A DNA stretch of 64,000 nucleotides from assembly GCF_000272005.1 (NCBI RefSeq), contig NZ_AKKU01000003.1, forward strand, positions 1 to 64,000, written 5' to 3'. Position numbers and translations under genes: made by a program. The notes below the pieces were generated by a model that searched no databases, had not been told where the DNA came from, and was given only the letters and a program-made list of their open reading frames with translations. Positions 25,843-33,595 of this stretch are shown piece after piece; position 1 is the first letter of the stretch, and each line of letters starts with the position of its first letter. This DNA is from Alishewanella agri BL06 (lineage in GTDB: Bacteria; Pseudomonadota; Gammaproteobacteria; Enterobacterales; Alteromonadaceae).

Positions 25843-26601
25843 TTACACTGAATTTGCCATAGGTCGTTGCAAACGCTGGGCGACTTTGTTCCAGTTTATA
25901 TTGAGAAAAAATGCATCAATATATTTACTTGCAGCAGCGCCAAAATCCATATGGTAGGAGTGTTCATACATATCCATGACCAGCAATGGTATGGTTCCCA
26001 CCGGATAATGCGCGTGATCACCCATCCAATAATTTTCCAGCTTGTTGAAATGGGTGTTGTACGCTAAAACAACCCAGCCGGCCCCCCCAGCTAAACCCTG
26101 GGCAATCTTTCTAAATTCGGTTTCCCAGCGATCAAAGGTGCCGAATTGTTTGGCAATTGCAGAGCGTAGTTCGCCATCCGCTTGGCCATTTCCACCCAAA
26201 TTATCAAAGTATAACTCGTGCAAAATGACTGAGCCTGTACGGATCAAGTGCTCCCGCTTGAGATCATTGTAGAGAAACGCCGGCGTGTCGGTGTTTGCAA
26301 GTGCCTGGCTCAATTTATCATTCACTGCATTTAGGGTTTTCACCGATCCGCTGTAATTATTCGCCCAATGTGATTCTATCAAATTGGCAGACAGGCCTTT
26401 TAATTTGCCCGCATCAAAAGGCAGCGGTTTGGGCTTAATTTCTAGGTTCATCCAATTTTCTCCTACACTCGTGTTAGCTGTTTTAACGATTGCGTCGGCA
26501 TTTACAGGTGAGCTCAATAGTAAGCTCCCGGCCGCGGCAGCACTGGAAATCAGGAAATCACGTCTGTTTTGATCAAGGTCATTCACTGGTTTTTTCTCCA
26601 T
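25843..26601 (-). CDS. chrC: Tat-exported Fe/Mn superoxide dismutase (ChrC-like)
   Basis: A 252-residue protein. The N-terminus carries a Tat signal (NRRDFLISSAAAAGSLLL, RR at 13-14), unusual for superoxide dismutases. The SOD domain fills about residues 50-250 with metal ligands His in NLIESHWANNY, His in ILHELYF, Asp in VMDMYE and His in EHSYH. It is the last gene of chrB-chrA-chrC; in chromate-resistance operons of Ochrobactrum and others chrC is an SOD that removes superoxide made when chromate is reduced. Tat export puts it in the periplasm. It is 39 bases after chrA. Confidence 0.9.
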   Translation of the reverse strand: MEKKPVNDLDQNRRDFLISSAAAAGSLLLSSPVNADAIVKTANTSVGENWMNLEIKPKPLPFDAGKLKGLSANLIESHWANNYSGSVKTLNAVNDKLSQALANTDTPAFLYNDLKREHLIRTGSVILHELYFDNLGGNGQADGELRSAIAKQFGTFDRWETEFRKIAQGLAGGAGWVVLAYNTHFNKLENYWMGDHAHYPVGTIPLLVMDMYEHSYHMDFGAAASKYIDAFFLNINWNKVAQRLQRPMANSV

Positions 26602-26640
26602 TTAAATGGTTAGTCAACATTAAGTAGATTGACACCCGGT

Positions 26641-28008
26641 TTAAGCAAGCCCCGACAATGTAAGCGCAAGCCCGACGAGTGCACAGGCGCTGATAACTTT
26701 CATTACATTCATGTTGTAACGAAATAATGCGATGCCCGCTGCGACAGCAATGACGGCAGATATCCATTCAAACTGCCCATCAAACCCTTCTGGCCACAAA
26801 ATGTGGTAACCAAAAAATAGAGCCAGATTTAAAATAACGCCTACCACCGCTGCAGTGATCGCCGTCAATGGCGCGGTGAAATTCAGATCATTGTGTGTCG
26901 TTTCAATAAAGGGCGCGCCGGCGAAGATAAAAATGAAGGCCGGTAAGAACGTAAACCACGTGACAATAGTCGCGGCAACGGCGCCGGCGACAAAAATCAT
27001 GTCGGGGCCAAATACGGCATTGGCATATCCTCCGACAAAACCAACGAACGCCACGACCATAATAAGCGGCCCCGGCGTGGTTTCACCCAGAGCGAGTCCA
27101 TCAATCATTTGTGTCGGGGTGAGCCAGCCATACTGACCGACTGCTCCCTGATAGACGTAGGGCAATACCGCATAGGCTCCACCAAAAGTGACCAAAGCGG
27201 CTTTGGTAAAGAACCATGCCATTTGCGTAAAGGTGTGTTCCCAGCCCCAGACTGCCCAAAGCGCAAGCATAGGCATTACCCACAGGACGATACCGGCAAT
27301 CAAAATCATACTGAAACGCGACCAGCGGAAAATGGCGTGTTTGGGTGTGGGGGTATTATCGTCGAGTAACGCCGTTCCGAACGATTTCCCTGAGTCGCCA
27401 TGCCCGCCGTTACTGTTAAAATAGTCAGGTAAATACCGGCCGCCCAGATAACCGGTGAGCGCTGCCGCAATAACGATATAAGGAAAAGGCACGCTAAGTG
27501 CGAATATCGCTACAAATGCTGCAGCGGCAATCACCCACATCATGTTATTTTTCAATGCTCGGGAGCCGATCCGGTGTGTGGCATGCACAACTATGGCCGT
27601 TACTGCCGGTTTGATACCATAAAACAAACCGGCTACCCAACTCACATCACCATAGGCAAGATACACCCACGAAAGCGCGATCAGAATGAAGAGAGACGGT
27701 AATACAAACAGTACACCCGCCACAATCCCCCCCCAGGTGCGGTGCATTAGCCAACCAACGTACGTGGCGAGTTGTTGCGCTTCAGGGCCCGGCAATACCA
27801 TGCAGTAATTGAGCGCATGCAGAAATCGTTTTTCACTGATCCAACGTCTGCGCTCTACCAACTCCTGATGCATGATAGCAATTTGGCCTGCCGGGCCGCC
27901 AAAACTTATAAAGCCGAGTTTTAGCCAGAACAGAAAAGCCTGCCAAAAACTGACAGGGGCAGGCGTTTGAACTTGTTGATGGGACGTTAATTCTGTAATG
28001 TTGCTCAT
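26641..28008 (-). CDS. chrA: Chromate efflux transporter ChrA
   Basis: A 455-residue membrane protein of the long-chain CHR family with two homologous halves. Each half holds the CHR signature: FGGPAGQIAIMHQELVERR with LNYCMVLPGPEAQQLATYVG in the first, and FGGAYAVLPYVYQ with LALGETTPGPLIMVVAFVG in the second. About ten transmembrane segments can be seen. It exports chromate from the cytoplasm. The start overlaps the chrB stop by four bases (ATGA), so the two are coupled. Confidence 0.95.
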   Translation of the reverse strand: MSNITELTSHQQVQTPAPVSFWQAFLFWLKLGFISFGGPAGQIAIMHQELVERRRWISEKRFLHALNYCMVLPGPEAQQLATYVGWLMHRTWGGIVAGVLFVLPSLFILIALSWVYLAYGDVSWVAGLFYGIKPAVTAIVVHATHRIGSRALKNNMMWVIAAAAFVAIFALSVPFPYIVIAAALTGYLGGRYLPDYFNSNGGHGDSGKSFGTALLDDNTPTPKHAIFRWSRFSMILIAGIVLWVMPMLALWAVWGWEHTFTQMAWFFTKAALVTFGGAYAVLPYVYQGAVGQYGWLTPTQMIDGLALGETTPGPLIMVVAFVGFVGGYANAVFGPDMIFVAGAVAATIVTWFTFLPAFIFIFAGAPFIETTHNDLNFTAPLTAITAAVVGVILNLALFFGYHILWPEGFDGQFEWISAVIAVAAGIALFRYNMNVMKVISACALVGLALTLSGLA

Positions 28009-28937
28009 GGTGTCTCCTTTTCACTAAAAGCAGCAAATAGCGCGTCGAAAACACTATTGGCACTTGAGATGAGTTGATCATCGTCACTAATGCTGTTTCG
28101 CAATCCCCACAAGATCTGCTCCAGTCCACTGGCTTCACTTGGCTGGGCACCACCTACGTCCAGAAAATGTACCAAGGCTCCCAAACGATCCAAGCCAGGA
28201 TTATTTAAACCAAAACTTTCAAGCAGGACTTCAAAAGTGACTTTTCCGTTGATATGAGTAAAACTGGCCCCATCGAAATCAAATCCCAAGGCATCTGCGG
28301 GGCAATCTTCCGGTGCAACCAGCCAAATAAAGCGGGCATCGCTATCGATAAAACGTTGGATCAACCACGCGCTGGCCAGGCGATCTACCCATGGTCTCTG
28401 ACGGGTTGCCCATAAGCGGCTGCGATACAGATTGATCTCCAACTGTGTGATCTGCCCTGTACGTTCATGAGGTTCGTTGGGTGATAACTGGCGGTTGAGT
28501 TGGAGCTCGAGATCTTGTATCGCTTGCTGCGCTTGCGCTTGCGCTTCGCCGGGAAAGAAATCAATTGCTGCGATAGCCGTGAAGTTTTTACGCAGTTTGC
28601 GCAGCTGCCGTGTCGCTTCTTGTAACGAGCTGACTGACAATTCTTTTATCGGCTGTAGTTCCAGCAAAAGGAGGGCATAGGCTTCGCTACGGTTAAACAT
28701 GCCACTAAACTGTCCTGCATCTTCCGTGTCAAACAAGAGTACATAAGCAGAGCCTTTACTTATTTCGATTTCTTGTGCCAAACCATCAAATAATTGCTGG
28801 TGCTTTTGCCGTTGGGGAAGTAGATAAACACCATCGCGTAATACTGCCGCACCCGCAGATTTAAGGGTTCGCCACACCCGCATCCGCGCTGTCGCGTTTA
28901 AGGTAGGTAGTGATAAAATAAGTAGTATCCACTTCAT
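28005..28937 (-). CDS. chrB: Chromate resistance regulator ChrB
   Basis: A 310-residue ChrB protein: N-terminal WILLILSLPTLNATARMRVWRTL and GVYLLPQ, and a C-terminal domain starting near TRQRPWVDRLASAWLIQRFID. ChrB is a chromate-responsive regulator required for full resistance in chrBAC operons. It is first in the operon; the promoter would lie upstream of 28937, where bases 28938-28962 are AT-rich. Codon use of this operon resembles the host more than the Argonaute or recombinase modules. Confidence 0.92.
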   Translation of the reverse strand: MKWILLILSLPTLNATARMRVWRTLKSAGAAVLRDGVYLLPQRQKHQQLFDGLAQEIEISKGSAYVLLFDTEDAGQFSGMFNRSEAYALLLLELQPIKELSVSSLQEATRQLRKLRKNFTAIAAIDFFPGEAQAQAQQAIQDLELQLNRQLSPNEPHERTGQITQLEINLYRSRLWATRQRPWVDRLASAWLIQRFIDSDARFIWLVAPEDCPADALGFDFDGASFTHINGKVTFEVLLESFGLNNPGLDRLGALVHFLDVGGAQPSEASGLEQILWGLRNSISDDDQLISSANSVFDALFAAFSEKETP

Positions 28938-28962
28938 ATTATGTAGAGCTGTTTACAGAAAT

Positions 28963-29136
28963 ATGATTGAAGTCTATGACAATTACCTGAAGATGTACAG
29001 GAAAAGGCCAAAACTGTATGGTAAGTTTAACGGCTGGCTTGATCTTGAGAATGCTGCTGAGTTCCGGGCAAGGAGGTGGGGAAAGTGTTGCAGTATTCTC
29101 ACCGGGGAAACCTGCAGCTTGAATATTGTTAAGTAA
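28963..29136 (+). CDS. Possible 57-residue basic protein
   Basis: An ORF in the 410-base gap between chrB and the S1/P1 nuclease: starts MIEVYDNYLKMYRKRP and ends with three cysteines (KCCSILTGETCS). No convincing RBS precedes it (ACAGAAAT). I do not recognise it. It could be chance or a gene remnant. Nothing else is supported in 28938-29310. Confidence 0.25.
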   Translation: MIEVYDNYLKMYRKRPKLYGKFNGWLDLENAAEFRARRWGKCCSILTGETCSLNIVK

Positions 29137-29310
29137 TGAACACGCGGCAGTTATTCCATCAATGCATCACAACACTAAAAACTGCTCAACCAAATTGGTG
29201 TTAATATTTACCCTACACGCTGGTAGCTGAGTCACCGCTATCTTCAGGCGGTCATCACAAAAAAGCGTTTTACATCCTTCCAGTGCAGATTTAAAAATTA
29301 ACTTAGCCTA

Positions 29311-29347
29311 ACAGAGCGTACCGGCTTAGTAAGCCGATACGCTCTGT
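29311..29347. terminator. Long hairpin downstream of the S1/P1 nuclease gene
   Basis: ACAGAGCGTA (29311-29320) pairs with TACGCTCTGT (29338-29347), and inside it CGGCTT (29322-29327) pairs with AAGCCG (29331-29336). It ends four bases before the nuclease stop codon (minus strand) and is followed on that strand by TTAATTTTTAAA. Confidence 0.75.
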
Positions 29348-29350
29348 TGT

Positions 29351-30139
29351 TCAATTACCACTAAAAACCCTGTTAAAGTGCGCCGCGATCCGCACACCGG
29401 CTTGCTGCAGCCGAACTTTAACTGTCGGGTTATGTTGATACAGATAGTCCCAGCCTAGCTCTGGCGACAGCGGATAAACACCGTCCCGTAAGGCGGCACT
29501 TTCGGATACCCATTGTTGATAATAACCAGCACTCCAATTGCTGTGCTGTTCGTGAGTTATTTTGGCATTAAGCCAACTGGCATACTCGCTAAAAGACAGT
29601 TGTTGCTGATCGATCAGATCGGAATCCCATACTTTGTGTAAATTAGTTTGTCGTTTAAAGAAGGTTACCGGTACCGCATTGCCGCCTTTGTCTTTGACCT
29701 TGGCAGAAGAGACATGCAACGGCTGATGTAAATCGCCAATCAAATGCACAATAAAACGCAGTGCCAGTTGCTTGTCGGCGGTGGTGCTGTCGTCACGTTG
29801 AAGCACCCTGGTAAAGTGTTTAAGCGCGCTTACCGAGTCGCCTTCAGGTGGACAATCGGTATCGTGATAATGTTGGCCGTCAGCCAGGGTAACAAAATGA
29901 TATGGGTTAGCCGTTTTTTGCCAGAATTCCCCGGGAGCCGAGCGCATATCATCCGGATAGGTAGACGCTTCGGCTAAGCTTTCAGGGCCCAGAATATTGC
30001 CAATCGCGATTTTCGCTTCGGGGCTTAGCCATTGCTCTGCAATTTGGCCGGTGATCCTGTGGCCTGTCTGCCCCCAAGCCCAGACGGTGTTGCTGTTAAT
30101 ACAAGCTAATAGCAATAATATACTGCTGAAATACTTCAT
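29351..30139 (-). CDS. Secreted S1/P1-type nuclease
   Basis: A 262-residue protein with a Sec signal (residues 1-21, ending TVWA). Cleavage exposes the N-terminal Trp of WGQTGHRITGQIAE, whose amino group and side chains bind the zinc cluster in S1/P1 nucleases. Other zinc ligands are visible: Asp in STYPDDMRS, His in NPYHFVTL and His/Asp in FIVHLIGDLHQPLHV. These enzymes digest single-stranded DNA and RNA, here probably for nutrient recovery in the periplasm or outside. It lies 16 bases after the corA stop, in the same direction. Confidence 0.92.
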   Translation of the reverse strand: MKYFSSILLLLACINSNTVWAWGQTGHRITGQIAEQWLSPEAKIAIGNILGPESLAEASTYPDDMRSAPGEFWQKTANPYHFVTLADGQHYHDTDCPPEGDSVSALKHFTRVLQRDDSTTADKQLALRFIVHLIGDLHQPLHVSSAKVKDKGGNAVPVTFFKRQTNLHKVWDSDLIDQQQLSFSEYASWLNAKITHEQHSNWSAGYYQQWVSESAALRDGVYPLSPELGWDYLYQHNPTVKVRLQQAGVRIAAHFNRVFSGN

Positions 30140-30155
30140 TAAATCCTCTGTGGCG

Positions 30156-31109
30156 TTACAGCCAACCTTTACGTTTAAAGAACCAATAGGGCGCGAAACC
30201 GGAGATCAGCATCAGCCCCAGCGCCCAGGGGTAACCCAGCAACCACTTCAGCTCCGGCATATAGTCAAAATTCATGCCGTAGGCACTGGCCACCAGTGTG
30301 GGGGGCAGAAATACGACCGCTGCAATAGAGAAGGTTTTGATGATCTGGTTTTGCTGAATGTTAATAAAGCCCTGGGTTGAGTCCATTAAGAAATTAATTT
30401 TCTCGAACAAAAAGGTGGTGTGCGACATCAGTGTTTCAACGTCGCGCATAATTTCGCGCAGCGTTTCATCCTGTTCCGGCCGGCCTTTGAGGTAGCGCAG
30501 CAAAAATGAAATATCGCGTTGGGTATCCATCAGACAGAGGCGGATTTTGCCGTTACTGTCTTCCAGACGCGCCAGTTTGCTTATTGCCTGATACAGTTCA
30601 GAATCTTTTTCTTCCAGTACCAGATGGCTGACCTGCTCCAGCTGATGATGAATATCCTCCAGTGTATCGGCATGGTTCTCGACTTTTTGCTCTAACATGG
30701 TCACCAGCAAATCGGCTGGATCAGTACAACTGACCTGACCGCGACGGGCGCGTAGTCGTAGCAGGCGAAAGTCGGCGATGTCGCCCTCACGGATAGTGAT
30801 TAAACGCTCTGGCTGTAGGATACAGGCCACTGTAACAGTGCTATGGCGGCCTTCTTGTGGCGATAAAAACAATGAATGTACGTGGATACCTGCCTGGTCA
30901 ACAAAACAGCGCGCCGAGGCTTCAATTTCCTCGACGTCATCTGACTCTGGCAGTTCAACGCTGAGCAAGGTGCTGAGTAACTCGCGCTCCGGCTCGGTGG
31001 GTTCATGGGCGTCTATCCAGTGCGCTTTACGCACTTGTTCCAGCGTAGTGGGAGCAGAACTGGCTGTCTCGCGGATAATGCCTTGTTCAATGCTGAATAA
31101 CCGGATCAT
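30156..31109 (-). CDS. corA: CorA-family Mg2+/divalent cation channel
   Basis: A 317-residue protein with a large N-terminal cytoplasmic domain, a long stalk helix and two C-terminal transmembrane helices (about residues 260-280 and 292-310). The ion-selectivity signature GMN is present in YGMNFDYMPEL. Start ATG 31109 has GGAGG six bases upstream, better than the earlier in-frame ATG at 31142 that would lie within the broken apbE. Its start overlaps the apbE stop (ATGA), so it was part of the uppP-apbE-corA unit. ZntB-type specificity cannot be excluded. Confidence 0.9.
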   Translation of the reverse strand: MIRLFSIEQGIIRETASSAPTTLEQVRKAHWIDAHEPTEPERELLSTLLSVELPESDDVEEIEASARCFVDQAGIHVHSLFLSPQEGRHSTVTVACILQPERLITIREGDIADFRLLRLRARRGQVSCTDPADLLVTMLEQKVENHADTLEDIHHQLEQVSHLVLEEKDSELYQAISKLARLEDSNGKIRLCLMDTQRDISFLLRYLKGRPEQDETLREIMRDVETLMSHTTFLFEKINFLMDSTQGFINIQQNQIIKTFSIAAVVFLPPTLVASAYGMNFDYMPELKWLLGYPWALGLMLISGFAPYWFFKRKGWL

Positions 31110-31931
31110 TGTACCTCCGAAAATAAACTGCTTTGTTGCCATGCCGGGCTGGCGTGTTCCACTAAGGCGCCATCTTTCTCGACAATAAACAGCACTGCTA
31201 AATCCTGCGCAGTGGCAATTGCCATGCCTTGCTCATAGCCACTGCAGAGTAATGCAGTAGACCAGGCATCGGCTTGCGTAGCATTATCATGCACTAAGGT
31301 GACAGATACGCTTGTGGCCCTGTGTTAAAAGCTCACCGCCAATTTCTGCCATAAAATGTTGAATACCGTTATTTTGCAGTATCACACTTAAGCGCTCAAC
31401 GGTATAACCTTGCGCGATTGACGACACATCGACCGTTAAGTTAGTAACCGCCTTTGCGGCTTTATCCGGTGCTGTTGTGCCAAGATGACGCATGCAGGTA
31501 CTGAGCAGTACAGTATGGATTTGCTCTGCTGAGGGTTGATTAAACTGGTTAGCTTTAAAGCCCCATAAGTCAAATAATGGTTTAACCGTCAGGTCATAAC
31601 AACCTTGTGAGGCATGGCTAATCAACCTGGACTGTTCTATTAAGCGGACTAACTCACTGCCAACCGTCTGATAGGTGTTGATTTGCTGTTGGTTAAACTG
31701 GCTAATCACGGAATCATCGCGGTAAATTGACATCAGTTTGTCAATCCTGGCAAATTCTGCATCAATTTGCTGTTTTACCTTGCCGGTATCAGTGCCGTTG
31801 TTACTCCAGTAACTAATATGCTAGGTGGTACCCTGGGCCTTGCCGCTGAGTTTCACCAGCAGAGGGGCTTGCTGACAACTGGTCAGTGCAAGAAGCAGCA
31901 AAAACAGGATGGCTAAACGAAAAAGGTGCAT
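31106..31931 (-). pseudogene. apbE: Decayed apbE (FAD:protein FMN transferase)
   Basis: The gene begins at 31931 with a lipoprotein signal (lipobox LALTSC). Three lesions break it: a TAG stop at 31821-31823 where an aromatic codon is expected (GKAQGTT-stop-HISYW); loss of about 60-70 codons between GGELLTQGHK and the SVTLVHDNATQADAWSTAL segment, judged against the family; and a frameshift at the same place (near 31290). The family transfers FMN to NqrB/C and RnfG-type proteins in the periplasm. A functional product is impossible from this copy without repair. Confidence 0.88.
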
Positions 31932-31934
31932 AGC

Positions 31935-32738
31935 TTACCTCAATAAAAACCAATAAATCGCTGCGGCCAACACCAGACGGTAAATCACATAAGGCCACAT
32001 ACCAAAGCGGTTTAACCAGGCCAGAAAAAAATGAATGGCCACCAGTGCAGTAACAAAGGCAGAGACACTGCCGATGGTAAATACCAACCAGTCGATACTG
32101 GCGACATCAGTACTTATCACCTCCAGTAATTTAACGCTGGCGGCTAAAAAGGTGATAGGTATCGCCAGTAAGAATGATAAGCGCGACGCGGCTTGTCGGG
32201 TTAACCCCAGCAGCAAGCCTGCTGTGATGGTTGCACCAGAGCGTGACGTGCCGGGGATCAGAGAAACGGCCTGGGCTAACCCCACCAGCAGCGCGTCCTT
32301 CAGTGTCAATGTTGACAAATCGCGCTCAGTCTTAGCAGTAACATCGGCAAAACCGAGCAAAATACCAAATACTAAGGTGGTAACAAAAATAACGGCCACC
32401 GAGCGCAGATGGGTATCAATTAAATCCAGTAGCAGTAAACCGGCGATACAGGCCGGAATGGTGCCGAGTACAACAGCAAGCGCCAGGGAGCTTTGCCCGA
32501 CATGCTGACGCTTTGACAGTGCTGCCAGGCTATCAGTGGTTAAGCTGAACACATCGCGGCGAAAATACAGCAACACTGCCAGCAAGGTGCCAAGATGCAC
32601 AGCTAAATCAAATGCCAGCCCCTGATCGACCTGACCGGTAACCAAAGGTGCCAGAATAAGGTGAGCAGAACTGGAAATAGGCAAAAACTCGGTAATACCT
32701 TGTAAAATGCCAAGAAAAATCGCGTAAAGTATGGTCAT
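31935..32738 (-). CDS. uppP: Undecaprenyl-diphosphatase
   Basis: A 267-residue membrane protein that recycles undecaprenyl diphosphate to the monophosphate for cell-wall synthesis. The family motifs are ITEFLPISSSAHL (residues 16-28) and IPGTSRSGATITAG (about residues 160-173). About eight transmembrane segments. BacA/UppP copies on mobile DNA can raise bacitracin tolerance, but this one looks chromosomal in origin, as it lies with apbE and corA. It is divergent from the truncated crcB. Confidence 0.94.
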   Translation of the reverse strand: MTILYAIFLGILQGITEFLPISSSAHLILAPLVTGQVDQGLAFDLAVHLGTLLAVLLYFRRDVFSLTTDSLAALSKRQHVGQSSLALAVVLGTIPACIAGLLLLDLIDTHLRSVAVIFVTTLVFGILLGFADVTAKTERDLSTLTLKDALLVGLAQAVSLIPGTSRSGATITAGLLLGLTRQAASRLSFLLAIPITFLAASVKLLEVISTDVASIDWLVFTIGSVSAFVTALVAIHFFLAWLNRFGMWPYVIYRLVLAAAIYWFLLR

Positions 32739-32830
32739 ATCGCCTTAAAGTCCGTTTTTGGTAAACTGTGTCGAAAAAAATCGTCGCAGTTTAGCATACT
32801 GGCTGCGATTCGGGTTTAAGGGAGATAAAA

Positions 32831-32923
32831 ATGTTTACCCATGTATTAGCGTTATCTGCCGGCGCGGCTATTGGTGCAACACTGCGTTGGTGGCTTGGTC
32901 TGGTGTTAAACAAAGTATGGCCT
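32831..32923 (+). pseudogene. crcB: 5' fragment of crcB (fluoride channel)
   Basis: After a good RBS (AAGGGAG) the first 31 codons read MFTHVLALSAGAAIGATLRW then WLGLVLNKVWP, the N-terminal helix of CrcB/Fluc fluoride channels (GAAIGATLRWWLG). Normal CrcB then continues with GTLxxNLxG; instead the frame runs into unrelated sequence (EAGCGRFEFTT...). The gene is cut at about 32920. The remaining open frame to 33139 is therefore chimeric. This marks the right edge of the higher-GC block. Confidence 0.78.
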
Positions 32924-33297
32924 GAGGCAGGCTGCGGCAGGTTTGAATTTACAACTATTTTGTCCGGCCACAGACACACTAAGCCGTTGCCTTGTGGGTG
33001 GTCTTCAATGGATATTCTATCGGTATTGCTTAAGACAACATCAAGCGTAACTGAATCCAAAACCAAGCCGGTACTTCCAATGGTCAGTTCTTTTACGGTC
33101 TTGTACTCTCCAGTTGAGGGGTATTCATATCACGAATAACCGACATACACAGTCTAAAATCGTTTTGAAACCAACTTCGGATAAGGGCTTGTTGTATCTT
33201 TTAAAGTCTGATTTAAGATTGGATTAGCAGTATGAATGCTTATATTAATCAGCTCGATAATATACTTTTTGTGAAAAAAATTCAGAATCCCGTCGGA
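32924..33297. other. Unassigned joint between crcB fragment and Gabija module
   Basis: About 370 bases with no supported intact gene. On the minus strand, 32930-33129 is open without a start (EYKTVKELTIGSTGLVLD... then LVCLWPDKIVVNS), which looks like a coding fragment from a protein that I do not recognise. It begins exactly where crcB homology stops. Confidence 0.4.
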
Positions 33298-33335
33298 CCC
33301 TCTTTCAGTGAAAAGCGCCGATTTTGTCGAATCTC
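33298..33335. repeat. Direct repeat, left copy (GTGAAAAGCG)
   Basis: CTTTCAGTGAAAAGCGCCGAT within 33302-33322 recurs, in the same orientation, as CTTTCAGTGAAAAGCGACGAT at 39350-39370 on the other side of the Gabija and retron modules (20 of 21 bases equal). Confidence 0.75.
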
Positions 33336-33342
33336 AGTGAAT

Positions 33343-33453
33343 TTCCGCTTTTGGCACAAAGCCACTATCCAATGATGTGCTACATTCCGTGAAAGTGGTA
33401 GTGCGATTGATTTGCAACACGTGGTAAGGACAGGTTGCAATGATGCGGTAAAT
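33343..33453. repeat. Dispersed repeat copy upstream of the Gabija module
   Basis: TTCCGCTTTTGGCACAAAGC (33343-33362) and the block 33402-33453 match 21689-21708 and 21760-21811 upstream of the Argonaute module. The 33140-33595 gap holds no gene; it ends with the promoter region and RBS AAGGGAG (33582-33588) of the next gene. Confidence 0.7.
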
Positions 33454-33595
33454 TTCAGGCATTGGCGATGACCTAAAAAGTTTGATTTGCTAATATCATT
33501 GCACGCTCCCATAATCGGTATGGGATTGGAAAAAGATTGCTAAAATGACAAGCTATCTTTAACACTATATCTGGTGTGTCAAAGGGAGTTGAAAA

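Noticed and set aside
32831-33139. 102-codon frame as an intact gene
   Set aside because: Only the first 31 codons match CrcB; the rest is out-of-family sequence after the break, so it is called a pseudogene fragment.
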